A stretch of DNA of 64,000 bases. Origin: Kappaphycus alvarezii. Lineage: Eukaryota > Rhodophyta > Florideophyceae > Gigartinales > Solieriaceae. The stretch covers positions 124,001 to 188,000 of the forward strand of contig NADL03000059.1 of NCBI GenBank assembly GCA_002205965.3, in the 5' to 3' direction. The notes beneath the pieces are model-generated. The model ran no database searches, was not told the DNA's origin, and saw only the letters and a program-made list of their open reading frames with translations. Below, piece by piece: positions 34,116 through 46,603 of the stretch (positions within the stretch are counted from its first letter, which is position 1; each line of letters begins with the position of its first letter). The position numbers and the translations under genes were made by a program.

Positions 34116-34919
34116 ATCATTGATACCAACCAAGAGATGCCCTCCGTGGATTAACTCTATCGCCATCTCTCCTTCAGAGCTGAGTTTCATTCTCGAAAGG
34201 AATGTGTAAGAAATCTTGCATGGAAAGGGTGGCCCTCAAAAAGCTTCCCTGAACTCAAATTTTAGAACTTAATTGTAGAGATAAGTTTCCAACATTCGAT
34301 AAGCAAGAACGCAGTTGATACTTGATCACCAAAAACAACTTCATAGTCCCAATTTTCTTCGGGTTTTTTATAAGCTCGTTCTGTATTTTTCTCACGCATA
34401 CCTTCAATTTGGTTTTAATTCGGAAACGACATTAGCCGTAGTGTTATCATCCCTTATAAGGAGTAAAAATAAGTATTATGTTTTCTATTTACAATTTGAA
34501 AGCTAAAATTTCTCTTTATGTGCAGAATTCAGTAATGCTCATGTATCCACATAGAGCAAGCGAGTGAGGGCGTTTGATGATCTTACAGGTGCAATTAGAA
34601 GATTTGTAGGGCGAAGCTGTTTGGAAAGTTGAAATATTACAAAAAACACCTTACTTTAGAAATTTTTCTGTTAAAAAAGAAGAAACAGTAAGTTACGATC
34701 TTGTATGAGCAGGGAAAATCGCAATAAGATTGATTCGAAAGGAATGAATAACGAACCTCATTACGAGTATAATGCTAAACTGAACATCAATAATAATCCC
34801 AAAATGGGACCAAAGCGTGAGAACAGGGAAGTCAGCAGGAACTATTCATATAAACACTTCTATTTGAACCAAATCATAAGTTAGATGCCACTAAAGGTTA
34901 ATTATGAGATCAGAATTAT

Positions 34920-35330
34920 AAACAAACGGCCACGCGAACAAGACTACAATCAAACGGCCCATACGCCCAAACGTACAATCAAATGAACCCTGCGACCAAA
35001 GGTACAAGGAAACGAACCCTGTGCTCAAAAGTACAGCCAAACGAAACCTTTGCCCAAAATTACAATCACACGCTCCCTATACCTAAAAGTCCATGTAGCT
35101 GACACTTGCGGCCGAAAGTCCAAGTAGGCGACCCTTGCGGCCGAAAGTCCAAGTAGGCGACCCTTGCGGCCGAAAGTCCAAGTAGGCGACCCTTGCGGCC
35201 GAAAGTCCAAGTAGGCGACCCTTGCGGCCAAACATTCGAGCAAACAACTTCTGCGGTAAAGTTTCCCGGAAAATGACCCCTTTGACCAAAAGTTCAAGCT
35301 ATGGGACCGTGTGACCAAAAATCCAGAAAA
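34920..35330 (-). repeat. Minisatellite, 29-bp unit, copy 1
   Basis: Four near-perfect units (aagtaggcgacccttgcggc then cgaaagtcc) occupy about 35,100-35,240, with period 29 (the word ccgaaagtcc at 35112 and 35141). They are flanked on both sides by degenerate units of the form aatcaaacg, ccctgcgcccaaaagtac. Because 29 is not a multiple of three, the open frames across it are by-products. Confidence 0.85.
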
Positions 35331-38099
35331 AATTAATGAAAAGTAATGCAACAAACTCTCACAACTCTTCAAGGTGTAAATAACTTATCCCTTCTTTTAT
35401 AGTGTAAACAATCGACGTTTGCACCCATAGGTAAATTGATTCTGTTCCCCGTACAAATATTTTTAGTCATGGTTTTGTTTTTAATAACTTCGAATTAGAA
35501 TATATAAAATTTAAAAGGTTTGTATCATTACAAGACACCTATGTAAAATTGATCTTTTCGGAACCACAATAATTATTTACGCTACCTCAGGTGTACGCTT
35601 ATGCTGGTGGTTCTGAAAAAAGTAAAATAAATCTAGTGAAAAATATTAAGGAGTCATTTTCGATACTCAAACTCTGAGATTACCATATCAGACCCAAGGT
35701 GAATAAATACCATTTCAACTTGAAACAGTTTTTGGAAGAATTTTATTATATGTTTCCTTTTCGGTAAAAATGATTGAATCCATTTACAGAACGGATCATT
35801 TACGAAATTACATGCTAAAACTATATACTCTTTCCAAATTAAACAGCCCGTCCTTTTCAATTTTTTTACGTACATGGCATATCAGTTCGAATCAAATGAT
35901 ATTTTAAATTAAAAATTTCTTCCCTGAAAATTTTATTCGCTTTCTTTGCTCGATTTTCCAAAAGAAAGTTTTTTATATAACAGAAAATCAGCTTTAAAAT
36001 TTGACGTGATAATTGCTGAAGAGCTCCGAAGTAACTGCTTTGCATGTACGTAAGGTTTTTTGAATCAATTTTGCTAATATTTTCTTATTTTCGTTATACT
36101 CTGTAACTTAAATCCTACAGACCAAATATAAAAATTGACTGCAATTCAGTTTTCTCGAAACGCAGTTCTGGAGTCAAAAAACTCTTTTACCTTATAAAAT
36201 TCGATTTAGTCCAGCAAAAATACCCTAGATACATTCAGCACCTACCTGTGTAGATATAAACTTATAGAAAAATACTACATGATTCTTTTTCTCCGCGAAG
36301 CTCTAGTTTATACCAAGATGGGTATATTTATGTAATAAACAAAAATACAAAGGGCATTCGAACATTGAAAATTTTCTTAACTATCAGAAATAGTACCTAA
36401 CTAACGAATTTGTTTTGGAAAAAATACCCGAGAAGCCACGTAAAATCAATATTTTAAATATTTTCTATTGTTGACATAAATTTGACCAGCTAGCATGATG
36501 TTTCTGATCTTTATTTTCCGTAGTTTTCCTAAAGTCTTTCCGCATTCGAAGAATCAAGGCCCTCCTTGCGTTTTAAGGACCCATTGGATATATAACTAAA
36601 ACAAAATTTCTGTAACTATTATTAGTATTTAGGGTTAAAGAAAAATTGCTTACCAGAATCTAAGGAAGCCGTAATACACTCAATTAAATACTCAAATGCT
36701 ACATTTACTGATATAAATGGAAATTGACGGAAAGTAATTTATTATTTTCAAGGGTCTCAGAAAACTATTAAAACGAAAATTTTTTGCTTGACAACAATAG
36801 CGAAAAATATTTCGAAGACATTGCCATAATAAATACATGTGGCACCACAATTATGAAATTTTCGAAGTAACTATTTTAAGTTTCAGCAGAAAACTCAAAC
36901 TGCTCACATGTATTTACCAATTGAACAAGTTTTTGCAATATTTTGGAGATCATCCATTCCATATTTGGGAAAAATAGAGTAGAAAAAAGTGTTCTCAAAG
37001 AAATCTTATTCGACTCATACATGTTTGCCCTTTTCTGAATTGATTCTTTGCATGTTTTTGGAAATACATATGTCATGATAGTATAAATCGATCAGATCGT
37101 TTCCTTTTCATAAATTAATTTATTCAATCAAAAACCTCATAAGAGGTGACAAAGTTTCATACTTCATATTTATTACAAAAAAAATTACACTCCGTTTGGT
37201 TCTATGAGTGTCTACCTGCTTTTTGAACAATATATATTCCTGTAACAACTTTAATAGAGCCATTAAATAAAAACGTTGACCTAAGAAATACAAATTTGTT
37301 AATAGAGAGACACTTTTTACAACGAGTTGTGCTGCTCCAACTTTCATTATTAGAATTTTAACTAAGATTTTGTGGAACTTTTTCTTCCTATCTGAATCAA
37401 TTCGATGCGAGGCCCTGTCAGACGGCCAAATATTGGCTATTTGGAGTCTATTTGTCACTTTTCGCTTAACAACCTTTCAGTACTCATTATTTATGCCACG
37501 CATTTTAGATAGAAGTTTGAAGGACTCATATTTGTTGCAATTTCAACATTATATCGACCTCATTATTTTTTGGAAACAATGCATGTACACGTATAAATAT
37601 CTATACACATAGGAATGGATACATTTAATCTTCCGATAGTGAAACCTCCCACATATTTACAGATTTGCTGTAAATCAGCATTATAAAATCCCTACTTACC
37701 GAAAAATGAAATTAAAGCTCATCAATCCAACCAAACCCATTTCGAAAAAAATAATCTCATATAAATAATGCTTTTGATAATCTAGAACATTCATGGATTT
37801 ACTCAGAAAAAGTTTGCAGAAAAAGCCTCTGAACAATAGAAATAAATACTACAACAGCAGATCTCTCACTTTACTAACAGTTTCCACACTATTTGGCTTT
37901 TTTCCAACACTATAGATCGAATATATCTGCAAATGTAAACCCCGGAAACCTCTTTTTTCCTGCTAAGTTCCTTTCAAGAGAATATTTAGGTGGATTTATT
38001 TTAGTTACGTAATTAATCCTATTTTCTTTACAGAATGCCGGACTTTCCGTAATTTAGAAAGAATTCACACTACAGGGGATTCTCAATTGCTTCTTCCTT
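35331..38099. other. AT-rich non-coding DNA between copies 1 and 2
   Basis: This is where the first part of copy 2 should lie if the copies are complete. I could not align it convincingly with 27,150-30,140 by eye. No gene is supported. Confidence 0.4.
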
Positions 38100-39006
38100 G
38101 ATTGGCTATTCACTCATTAATATTGATGCCTTCGTATTAAACATCTTTCAGAATTTCATTAACTATTTCCTAATTCACATGAATTGAATATAATTGAAAC
38201 CAGTACAAATGAGAATAAACGGCTCTTTAAAATCAAAAGTCGCTTTGAAGTTCCAATTTCTATGATAAATCCACATGGAATTTCGGAATATTTGAAATAT
38301 ACAAAGAAAAATATAATCAATCATGAAATATACTAACCGACTTCTTGATCCATTTCATACAGTTGAATCTTATATTGTCTTTACTGCCAAGCGTGCGGAA
38401 CTATTTTTAACAGTTCGAAAAAAATTTAAATAGGAGACTCTTTATGCGTCGAAAACCTCTTCTGATTGGCGTACCTGCAAACTTCCTCTTACGGACATCA
38501 AAAAATCTCTACATGTGCGGAACAAATCATGGTTAATTTTTGGTCACTTCAGTTTTAAGCACAAAAGGGATAAATATTTCCTGCTTTATGTGGACATATT
38601 GCATGGTAGTAATTAGTCGAAGAGTTTTTGCGACCTCTCTTCAAAAAATCCTATCACTTTTCTTTTTAGTACTCTCAGTTCTTTATAATACGAATCAATT
38701 TTTCCTCTCGCTTACCGTAAGCTTTATGAGGTTCCAAATGATTACGGGTAGATAATAAATCAGAGTATTTGCCTATTTGAAAGTACGCAGTACTGTCTAT
38801 TAGCCCATTTACAGCTTCCACAGCTTTTCGGTAAGGAAAATACACCAATCTATATTACTAGTCATAGAAATTGTCTACGAATGAAGAATAGATCTATTCA
38901 TTTTTTTCCAAAGATTTGTTCTGATTGAATATTATCAAATGGAACTATTCTATACCCCTTGAAATACTAAAATATATGTGTTCAACTTATTCATTACCTT
39001 TTTCAG

Positions 39007-39327
39007 ATTTTTCGTCTCTCTTTTACAACGGCAAGTCAAGGTCTTCTTGAAATTCATGACGTCCTACTAGATCTATATGGGGAATTCTTTAAGTGGGATG
39101 GCCTATCATTGTTCAAAGGCATATTTCCAGCCCGTTTTCATGAAAGCTATCAACACAATGACATTCATTCCTGGTTGATGTCAATTGCCTCCCAGAAGGA
39201 ATATGATCGTGGCTTGTATGTGTTTGAACTTGCATTATGTACAAAGGAGAACAGAGATAGAGACCATGAGAAAATTATGTTTCAACGTAGTGCGCTAATC
39301 TATCGGTTTACGCGTGTTCTGCAATAA
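39007..39327 (+). CDS. Coding-like island inside copy 2, no recognised family
   Basis: One open frame from 39,007, directly after ctttttcag (acceptor-like), runs through about 39,280 and on into hairpin H1, stopping at 39,327. The part up to 39,280 looks like real protein: LLEIHDVLLDLYGEFF, GIFPARFHESYQHNDIHSWL and YDRGLYVFELALC. Its base composition is more balanced than the surroundings, and it is missing from the matching place in copies 1 and 3. The last residues come from the hairpin and are not original. It is probably an inserted exon or gene fragment; I do not recognise the family. Confidence 0.4.
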   Translation: MFRLSFTTASQGLLEIHDVLLDLYGEFFKWDGLSLFKGIFPARFHESYQHNDIHSWLMSIASQKEYDRGLYVFELALCTKENRDRDHEKIMFQRSALIYRFTRVLQ

Positions 39328-39392
39328 TTTCGGAACAGTCGAACGCAAATAATTGCACACGCGTAAACCGATAGGCTAGCACACTATGTTGA
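39282..39392. repeat. Conserved hairpin H1, copy 2
   Basis: The best-preserved of the three: arms caacgtagtgcgctaatcta and cggtttacgcgtgt against acacgcgtaaaccg and ataggctagcacactatgtt, with about 35-40 bases between. Confidence 0.88.
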
Positions 39393-41595
39393 CGTCTTAA
39401 TGAAGCTCAAGTGACCACAGCTTGCTCTGAGTTTCTTCAGAACAAAATCACAAGAAAAGAAGAAATCGGCAATTGCTGGAATAAAAAGCAATATGGATAC
39501 GTTCGTGAGGCTCAAGAGATAAACAAAACGAAGAAGCTTTTAGAGGCATTAATTTAGGAAATAAATAGTTATTTGATTTAGTTCGGCTCAATGCGACTAT
39601 TAGAGCTAGCAGGTACATAATGGTCGTACAGGGAATAGAATCTGGATAGCTTGAGCGGTGCGTCCTCACTTTGTTCCGTTTTTTGTCGAGAGTATGAAAT
39701 AGGCACGTGGAAAACTAAATAAGAGTAAACCACTGTGACCACGTCTTGTAGGAAGTTGTAGTCGGTAGAAGAAAACAGTTTTGCAATACATTTCCAAGAA
39801 AACAGGGTTCACAGAATTGTTTGAGAGATTTTTTCATTACTTTTTGATAGTTTCTCCTGCTTTACGGATGTAGCATTGAAAACCTTCCAAATGTCCTGAA
39901 GAAAGGCGATTAAGAGCTTTTGACTATATGCTTGTGTTTATTTTTTTGAGGTTGAAATTTTGATTGGAAGATTTCGTCATTCCAGTCCGCCTAATCTTGC
40001 AAATATGATCATTTAGGTATTTTTTCAGCTAGTAAAGCGGAATTTAAGTTACTTCCATATATTTTAGAATTTCTATCTATACTTAGAGAACGTTTGCAAC
40101 TTATATCTAGAACATATGCACGAAAATGTATTTCATTATTGACCATTTCCACATATTCTAGCCTGTGTACTATATACGGGAAAGTAGCCAAGCAAAAAAG
40201 GTCTAAAACGCAACTACTGCAGCGCAAAGCATCATCAGTATATATCTTTGAAGTAAAAATATATGTATATGACCTTTCTTAAATAAAACGTTTTCTGATA
40301 AATAGAATTATCCAAATATCTTAAGGGTCACAGTTCCGTACCCATCCCGAGCAAAACAGGGAATTTAAGTATATGTGGAGGCATATATATAGATATGTGC
40401 CGGGTATTCGCGATCTCACATCAGAAATGGGACCGAAATCTGTTAAAAATCTGTAGAGATATCTTCATAGACTCAAACTTACGAATTTGAATAACAATGC
40501 AACCCGGACACGTGTACTGTGTATTGGGAGTGCAATAAATGAAGAACAATCTAGGAATTGAATAATGAGTAATTCCTAAATTAATGTACGGGCTCAAAAT
40601 CTTTCCCTTTTTCTCAAATTTGGTACTGAAAATTTTTATGGTGTTTTTAACTTATTTTGAGTCCCCGTATTTTTTTTCGCCCACTGAAAGAAACATTTCA
40701 AGTTTCATTTGTTTATCAATAATTTCTCCAACTGTACTATAAATTTCAAAATAGGTGAAAACGGAGTATTACAGTATCTTTCACCTAAAGATATTCAATA
40801 CTTGTCAGGTTGATTACTAATGAGCTCTCCTATCCACTTTGACGCTAGCAAGAGAATAATTTCGTCCATTTGGCTATATAAGGTACTAAATTTGATCCTA
40901 AACTCCGAGTGCAGGGTTATATGGGAAACTAGGGGTGAAATCTTTCAAATATTAATATTTAAGGGATTTGTATGGTTGTGTGAATTGAAAAAAAGTTTCA
41001 TTACTTACAACGACTATCTTCTCATGCTTTAATCATGAGTTTTAATCGTTAAAAGAGCAAGTATACCAGCGGTTTATTTTATCAAATGATTTATAATAGT
41101 AAACCATTTCATGTCTACCAGTGTACGATTTTGTCCGTTACGCACCTCCTCTGCGTGCAGCCGGTTCATTTCAGTGTTCAAAAAGAAGTGGAAATGAACT
41201 GAAAAATAAACCAACACCACTTTCTATTTAATTAGAAATGTCCATCTTTCCTGCCTATGGAAATCCTGCAGAGATTCTATTTTTGTTTGAGACCCTTGGA
41301 CTCCAGATTTTGGAGCCACGGTGACCCACGCCGGCGGTGAAAAGTAGTGTGGATATTAACAGTTTGTCCTGAATTGACTTAGACTTTTTTCGCGCGGATA
41401 ATTTCTACCTATGGTGCTACTACTTGCCCCAAATCGCGAATGCAAGCCCCAGAGAACAACTTCTCTGGAATAAGCTTAGGGGTGGAGCACAATAAGATCT
41501 CAATGGATTCTATACTGCCTAGTGGGACCCTTAAACTTGTCGAAAGAACTGAGCCAGATTAAGGTAATGAACTCAACGAAGGGTAAACGTATCTG

Positions 41596-42030
41596 CTAGA
41601 GCGACTCAATGACGTCCCCAAAAGGCTCAAATTATGTGCAGATGGAACGAAGGGCATTGCTTTCAAGCAGGTGATAAACCGACGCTACTGGATGCATTTG
41701 TCGGCAAGAGTCATATGACTGATAGTGCCTTCGAAAACCGCAAAATCGTCTCGACTAAGCCACCTACGGGAAATTGTGGAAGTCTTGATTTCGCTCGAAC
41801 TGATTTCGGGGAACGCGGTTGTCAGAAAGATTCTAGAAAGAGAGATTGTCGATTTAATCTCCAGTTTATCTCCGACAGAGCCGGCGCATTGGAGCATTAG
41901 AGGGTGCCAGGAGCCGAAGCGCAGAACTGCTAAGACATTAATGCGCCTGATAGTAGAGTCAGGAACGCCGGTTTACATTCCTAGTTTTCCCGAAACTCTG
42001 GAGAGCATCCAATTTCAAAGACTCTATTGA
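41596..42030 (+). pseudogene. Unrecognised broken coding region in the transposon relic
   Basis: One frame continues from about 41,596 (LERLNDVPKRLKLCADG) across a TGA at 41716 to a stop at 42028-42030 (EVLISLELISGNAVV, PSFPETLESIQFQ). Its composition is protein-like and helix-rich. It lies directly before the SANT/Myb-type frame, in a different register, so it may be the front part of the same gene. Confidence 0.35.
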
Positions 42031-42912
42031 GAAGCAACTCAAACGACTGTGACGAGCCGGTACCTCTGCCACCCAGTCGAGGAGGAAGATCGAAAGGATC
42101 GAAAGTAAAACGTGGAACTGCTATTCGTTATTGCGGTAATCGGAATCGAGGGAAAGGGTATACCAAGGATTAGGAATTGGTACTAGCGAAAGCTTGGATT
42201 GAGCAGTCTACGAAAGGCCCTAGTCAACGCGACAGTTCATTTTGGAAGGCCGTAATGTTCATTTGTAGTCGCTCCAATTTGAATCGATGCGAGGATTTTC
42301 TACGCAATAATTGGCGGAGAATTACCCGTGACATGCAGATATATCTCGCTTGACGGGAGACTGTCCTCGACAAGTGCCCATCTGACGCTAAAGAAGATGA
42401 AGTTGAGGATCTAATCAACGACCTATATCGGGAGAACGTGGGAAGAAAAGACAAGGATGGTGTGAATATGTACGTTCCTCCCTCCAAATTTTTTGAAGCT
42501 GCCTTGGAGGTTTCAAAGTCTCCAAAGCTCGAGTCCAAGAGTACTTCAGAAAGAAATCTAGATCTTCTGACGCATTTAAGGCTTAACCGTTTCTTCTAAC
42601 GCAGATATAGGAGGGTAGAGGAATGATGCAGTGCAAAGTTGTTCCCAATTCAGCCCAAAGCTTGGAAATTCATATCCTCATGAGGAGCAATTCAACGGTG
42701 ATAATTCTTTACAAGGAAGCTACGAAGGGCTAAAGCAATTACCGAAAGGGATTCTGAAAGTGAAAGAAGAGCAACGGATGGAAACGAAAGTGCGACGTAT
42801 GAAGATAGCAATCGACAAACTCTCAAAGCAAATGGATGAAGGCACTTCGGTCCTTAAGCAAATCCAGAGCCACGCAGAGCAGCAAAGCAAGGCTGATAAT
42901 GTGTTCATGTAG
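42030..42912 (+). pseudogene. SANT/Myb (NAM-like) transposon protein, broken
   Basis: One register from 42030 to 42599 holds a basic linker (PLPPSRGGRSKGSKVKR), RNRGKGYTKD, then LVLAKAWIEQSTKG, SSFWKAV and LINDLYRENVGRKDKDG, ending near LRLNRFF. This order (an AWI helix, an FW-K-V helix, then a P-F-A-L segment) is that of the SANT/Myb-like 'NAM-type' proteins common beside DNA transposons. It is interrupted by TAG at 42171 and TGA at 42351. In another register, 42631-42912 gives LPKGILKVKEEQRMETKV, the basic coiled-coil end expected for this family. It would have been a nuclear DNA-binding partner. It is plainly dead. Confidence 0.6.
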
Positions 42913-43009
42913 CTTCAAGTTTTGTGAAGCGGTTCTGATGCCTACTTAACGACTCTTTCAGACCTCGGAAAGGTATAGCAAGAAACTAACGGGAATAAAG
43001 AGCACAATC

Positions 43010-43303
43010 ATGAACTTGGTGGGGAACATTCGCTTAAGGGGAGGCGAATTAGAAAAGCAGTGGGAAGAAGGTCAGTTTCTTTCAGCTGCCGAAGCTTTAG
43101 TACCGGTGCTTTATGGTAGGGCGGGCTTCTGCAAACGTGGCGGGGGCGGCGCGTGGCCTGTTCCGGAGCGGGTTGCAGGCCCGATATCAGACGGGCGGAT
43201 GCAAGAAGCTGTGCTGCGGGAGTTACAGGGGAGATGTGAAGTGGATCCGGTAGATTTGGGGTTTTTCGTGGCGGGAGATCCATGTGGAGGTGATGGAGTG
43301 TAA
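43010..43303 (+). other. GC-rich open stretch near the right end of the relic
   Basis: Open on both strands (plus 43010-43303; minus 43008-43490). The plus frame is Gly- and Glu-rich with no motif, and the minus frame is Pro/Leu-rich. Probably non-coding, or eroded element sequence. Confidence 0.2.
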
Positions 43304-44014
43304 AGAAACACCTGAGCTTCGAGTGGGCGCGAAAATGTAGGTCGCCACCTGTGTGAACAAAAATAGTGCAGGTCACCGACGGCGTATGAATCAAAATTGT
43401 TTTATTGAAATATATATGTACCTTCGCTCTCATTGGCTGAGGCGAGTATTTATCTGGAGTAAAACTTCTGTGTGTTGAAAAAATGAACAAGCACTGCTAG
43501 CCTTTGCAGACGGCTTATTTCAATTGTACCTCGCAACCAGTACACAAAATAAACCAAACTGGTAGACATTCTCTTACAATTTATCCTTAGTTTTTTTCTC
43601 AATAATCTAATGAGACACAGTTTGTAAGTTTGAAGAAAAAATCGGAGAAACATGATTACTCCTTACGCTATCATTTTAATAAAAAGTAAAGGGATATAAG
43701 TGCTGATTGTCTGTCGATTTTCTCTAAGCAGAACTAAATACGTTTTATGCTAACGCTACACGGAATCTTTACAGAGGCTTCAAGGCCAATATTAGTAATC
43801 TTCTATTCATTTTTTAAAATATCGTGAAAAAAGTGATGAATCGTTGGGAATTTTGGTATTTTTCAAGAGTCTTCTCTCTATGATATCGTTTTTACTCTTT
43901 TTAATCTAACGGACTTAACCAACTCTCCTCATTATCCCTATTTGGATGTATTTGGTCAGATTCACTAAAAACTATCTTGATTCATGATCTTCTTTTATCT
44001 AAAGAAAAGCTGCA

Positions 44015-44091
44015 GCAGAGTCTATAGTCATCGTCTACACTCCGACTATCAGTACTAATCAGAGTATACAGATGGAGATCAACTCTACCTG
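44015..44091. repeat. Conserved palindrome H2, copy 2
   Basis: gcagagtctatagtcatcgt then ctacactccgactatcagta on the left, matched by tactaatcagagt and atggagatcaactctacc on the right. Same design as 34039 and 51287. Confidence 0.8.
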
Positions 44092-46354
44092 ATTATTAAT
44101 ATCTACCTAGAGATGCTCCTCCAATGATTATTTGTATCATCGCCTCTTCTTGAGGGGTACCTTTCAATGTACCGAGAAATGTGGAACCAATTCTTTGTAG
44201 AATGGCTGAAACACAAATAACTGAACCCTTACCTCAACTTTGAGGAGTAAATTTGGGAAGAATTTTCTCAATACTTGATACGTGGGAACACAGATAATAC
44301 TTTTTCCTAAATAAAGCTGCATAGTCTCGTTTTTTCGGATTTTTTAAAAAGCATCCCATGTTTTCTTCATATATACCTCAAAGTTGTTTTCAGTTCCGAG
44401 CCGTCGGCAGCATTAGCGGTCTCATCCCTTCTAAAGCATACAAATGGGTACAATGACTTCTTTCTAAACTATGAAAGCTACATTTCTTCTTCACGTGCCT
44501 ATTCCATTAAATTTCACTACGCCAAATTGAATAATCTAATGAAGAGAAGTTGGATGATCTTACAGCTGAGAGGGGAATTATTGCAGGGGAGAGCTTTTTA
44601 GAGGGTTAAATTATTGCAAAGGTTCTTTTTATGTAGAGTGATCTGGTTACAGTAGAAAGAAAGAAAGTTATTATCTTCCTTAAGTTGGGTAACTTTCAAT
44701 AAAAGTGGTTCACAAAGACCTAAGACAAAATATATATAACAGCTATTGAAGTTCGCATATTTCCCGTAAGAGTCCTCTCTGCTTTTTTCTTGATCCACAT
44801 ATTCCAGTAAATATTTCAACAGAGCCATTAAATCAAAACATAAGGACCCTAAACCTAGGGTTGTTCTAATAGTGAGTCACCCCTTGCAAACTTTTGTGCT
44901 GTTACAACTTACATCAAATGAGTCAGTTACGCATAGAATTACATATTATCTATGCTTTTGAGTATTCATCGTCCATCTCTTCTCGACTGACTACACCCAG
45001 CCTTTACTACATCTCAAACGGCGCCGGCGCGGGGCGTGGGCGCCGGGACTTCATCCGGCTCTTCCCTCAGGACGTTACCCGTCACGCCTGCAGAGCTCTT
45101 GCTGCAACGTTCTTTTCTAAGGTCACATTGCGTAGATTGACTCTCCGCGCCTCCAGCGAACATGGAACGAACTGGAAAAGGAATATAAGGATGGCTTTAC
45201 TACTCAAACAAGGTTTGGGAAGTCCACCGTACCCTGTCGAGCTCAAATTCACAGTCCTTTTGACGGAAGGTGAGGGATTATGGTTTTCACGGCCTTGCAG
45301 GCTTGTCGTCAAGCTCGATCAGCGATATTTCTCGCCGTTGGCGTCGCCATCTTTATCTAAAAGCATGTTTGCTTACAGCCGGAGTTTTTCAAGGCTCGTG
45401 ATTCCTTTGTTCAGGTGGTGGGGTTTTCTTCTAGTCCCTTTCTCGCTGTAGGGGGCACTAGTCTTTCCGAGTAGTAAAACTGAGCCATTACTGATATGTT
45501 CTATCCGTGGGTCGGTCCATTTGCTTCAAAGATGCTAAATAGATTGAGAAGTTTTGGCAAGGCCGATAGTCGTAGTAGCACAGACACTCCAACATGATTC
45601 ACCTGCTCGTAATTTTGCTAGCGCTTCCAGCAAGTCGTTGATGACCTTCGCATTGATTTGTTCGCCGCAAAAAGGAAAAGAGTCATTGTTGTGTCCAAGC
45701 CTCCATCCAATATTAGGTGTCGCATCAGGAGAAGGCTAAGACTAAACTTTACCGATAGATGCAATTGAATCATTTCGAGTTTCTAAGATTAAAATTTTGT
45801 ATCGCTGCAAAGTTTTTAAAGAGTTATTTCATGTAATGTTTTTACGGATAATGATCCGTAGGTGTAAATTTGTTTCGATTTGAGCAGTGCTTTTTCATTT
45901 ATCATGGTAAAGCCTTCATTTCAATAATTTTCGAAAATTATAGCTTTCTATGAATTGCTAGGTGTAGAGGTTCACATTGAGCTGTAAAAAGAAATGTGAC
46001 TTGTAAGATTAAGAGAATTTTACTCAAAATTGTTCAAATTTTGATTTGATGTTTTGATGTTTTTCTGCCGTGAATGTTTTCAAATGTCCCACAAACAGCT
46101 CCTGTACTATAACTGTAATATTTCCAGCTCAAGTCTGCATTAGACTCGCTCCGCCATCCGGACTGAAACGAACACTTGCCAACATCTTGCTAAAGCATTT
46201 GAAGTAATATTTTTCGAATAAATATAATCAGAAGTTTGCTGGAGCAACGCACTTGGACATTGCGTTGCATCACTAGCGGTGTCACCAGAAGGGAACTGCG
46301 ACCCAAGGCTAGTTCCTCACTGTAAAATTAGCGACAAGGTGGTATCCCAATGTC

Positions 46355-46603
46355 ATGCCACAACCCATCGCGCTACTCAAAGCTTTGACATTCACTGGTC
46401 AAGTTCATGATTCATTCGGATTTTTTCCTGACAATCTGAGTCCATATTTCGGCAAAGTAGCTCTCCTCTATTCTCTGCCTAGCTACGAAGCCACCTCTTG
46501 GAAGTGGCTCCTGAGCTATAATCTTCATTATACTTTGGATTTCCCCACTACCGCACCAACTTATCTGAATCCGCTAAGATTGTCCTTGTCATTGCATTCA
46601 TGA
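46355..46603 (+). pseudogene. Gag-like fragment of an LTR retrotransposon
   Basis: 82 codons: ALLKALTFTGQVHDSF, then NLSPYFGKVALLYSL and EATSWKWLLSYNL. This follows the pattern of Ty3/gypsy-type capsid domains (L-x-F-x-G, then F-P-D-x-x-KV-x-Y-x-x-S-x-L-x-G-x-A-x-x-W). No protease or RT follows, so it is a solitary relic. The assignment is by pattern only. Confidence 0.35.

Larger units (their letters stand above)
27150..35330 (+). repeat. Large AT-rich unit, copy 1
   Basis: It is diverged but alignable by eye, in order and in the same orientation, with 38,100-44,640 and 47,700-53,530. Anchors: 28,280-28,340 with 48,250-48,300; 28,720-28,760 with 48,690-48,725; 30,150-30,330 with 38,115-38,300 and 49,025-49,230; hairpin H1; 33,230-33,290 with 40,690-40,750 and 50,460-50,500; hairpin H2; a tail at 34,580-34,700; then a minisatellite. 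It contains about 1.1 kb (29,010-30,140) absent from copy 3. No coding region is supported. The strand label is arbitrary. Confidence 0.75.
41111..43569. mobile_element. DNA-transposon relic inserted in copy 2, 12-bp inverted ends
   Basis: A 2.46-kb block absent from copies 1 and 3, where flanking sequences that match 41,000 and 43,580 are close together. atgtctaccagt (41111-41122) and its reverse complement actggtagacat (43558-43569) stand at the two ends. An exact target-site duplication was not found. It contains a broken SANT/Myb-type gene and other coding debris and is GC-richer than its host repeat. Terminal repeats plus such a gene suggest a PIF/Harbinger-like or related element; no transposase was seen. 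Confidence 0.55.
38100..44640 (+). repeat. Large AT-rich unit, copy 2 (with insertions)
   Basis: It matches copies 1 and 3 over 38,100-39,006, 39,282-41,040 and 43,580-44,640. Two blocks are private to this copy: about 39,007-39,280 and 41,111-43,569. Without them it has nearly the same internal spacing as copy 1. Confidence 0.72.

Noticed and set aside
35100..35240. CRISPR array
   Set aside because: The 28-29 bp units here and at 53.2-53.5 kb are directly adjacent with no unique spacers, no cas genes are present, and the DNA is eukaryotic.
35025..35372. Repeat-containing proteins across the minisatellites
   Set aside because: Unit lengths of 28 and 29 are not multiples of three and the repeats read open in all frames, so the proteins are by-products. 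The same applies at 53219-53530.
36876..37458. Short minus-strand frames in AT-rich DNA
   Set aside because: They have AT-driven residue content (Lys, Ile, Phe, Asn), no motif and no conservation in the sister copies; the same holds for most frames beyond 26 kb.
45260..45500. A LINE 3' end with tail near 45.4 kb
   Set aside because: Only tgtttgcttacagccggagt is similar; the diagnostic tail gatctatccca is not present.
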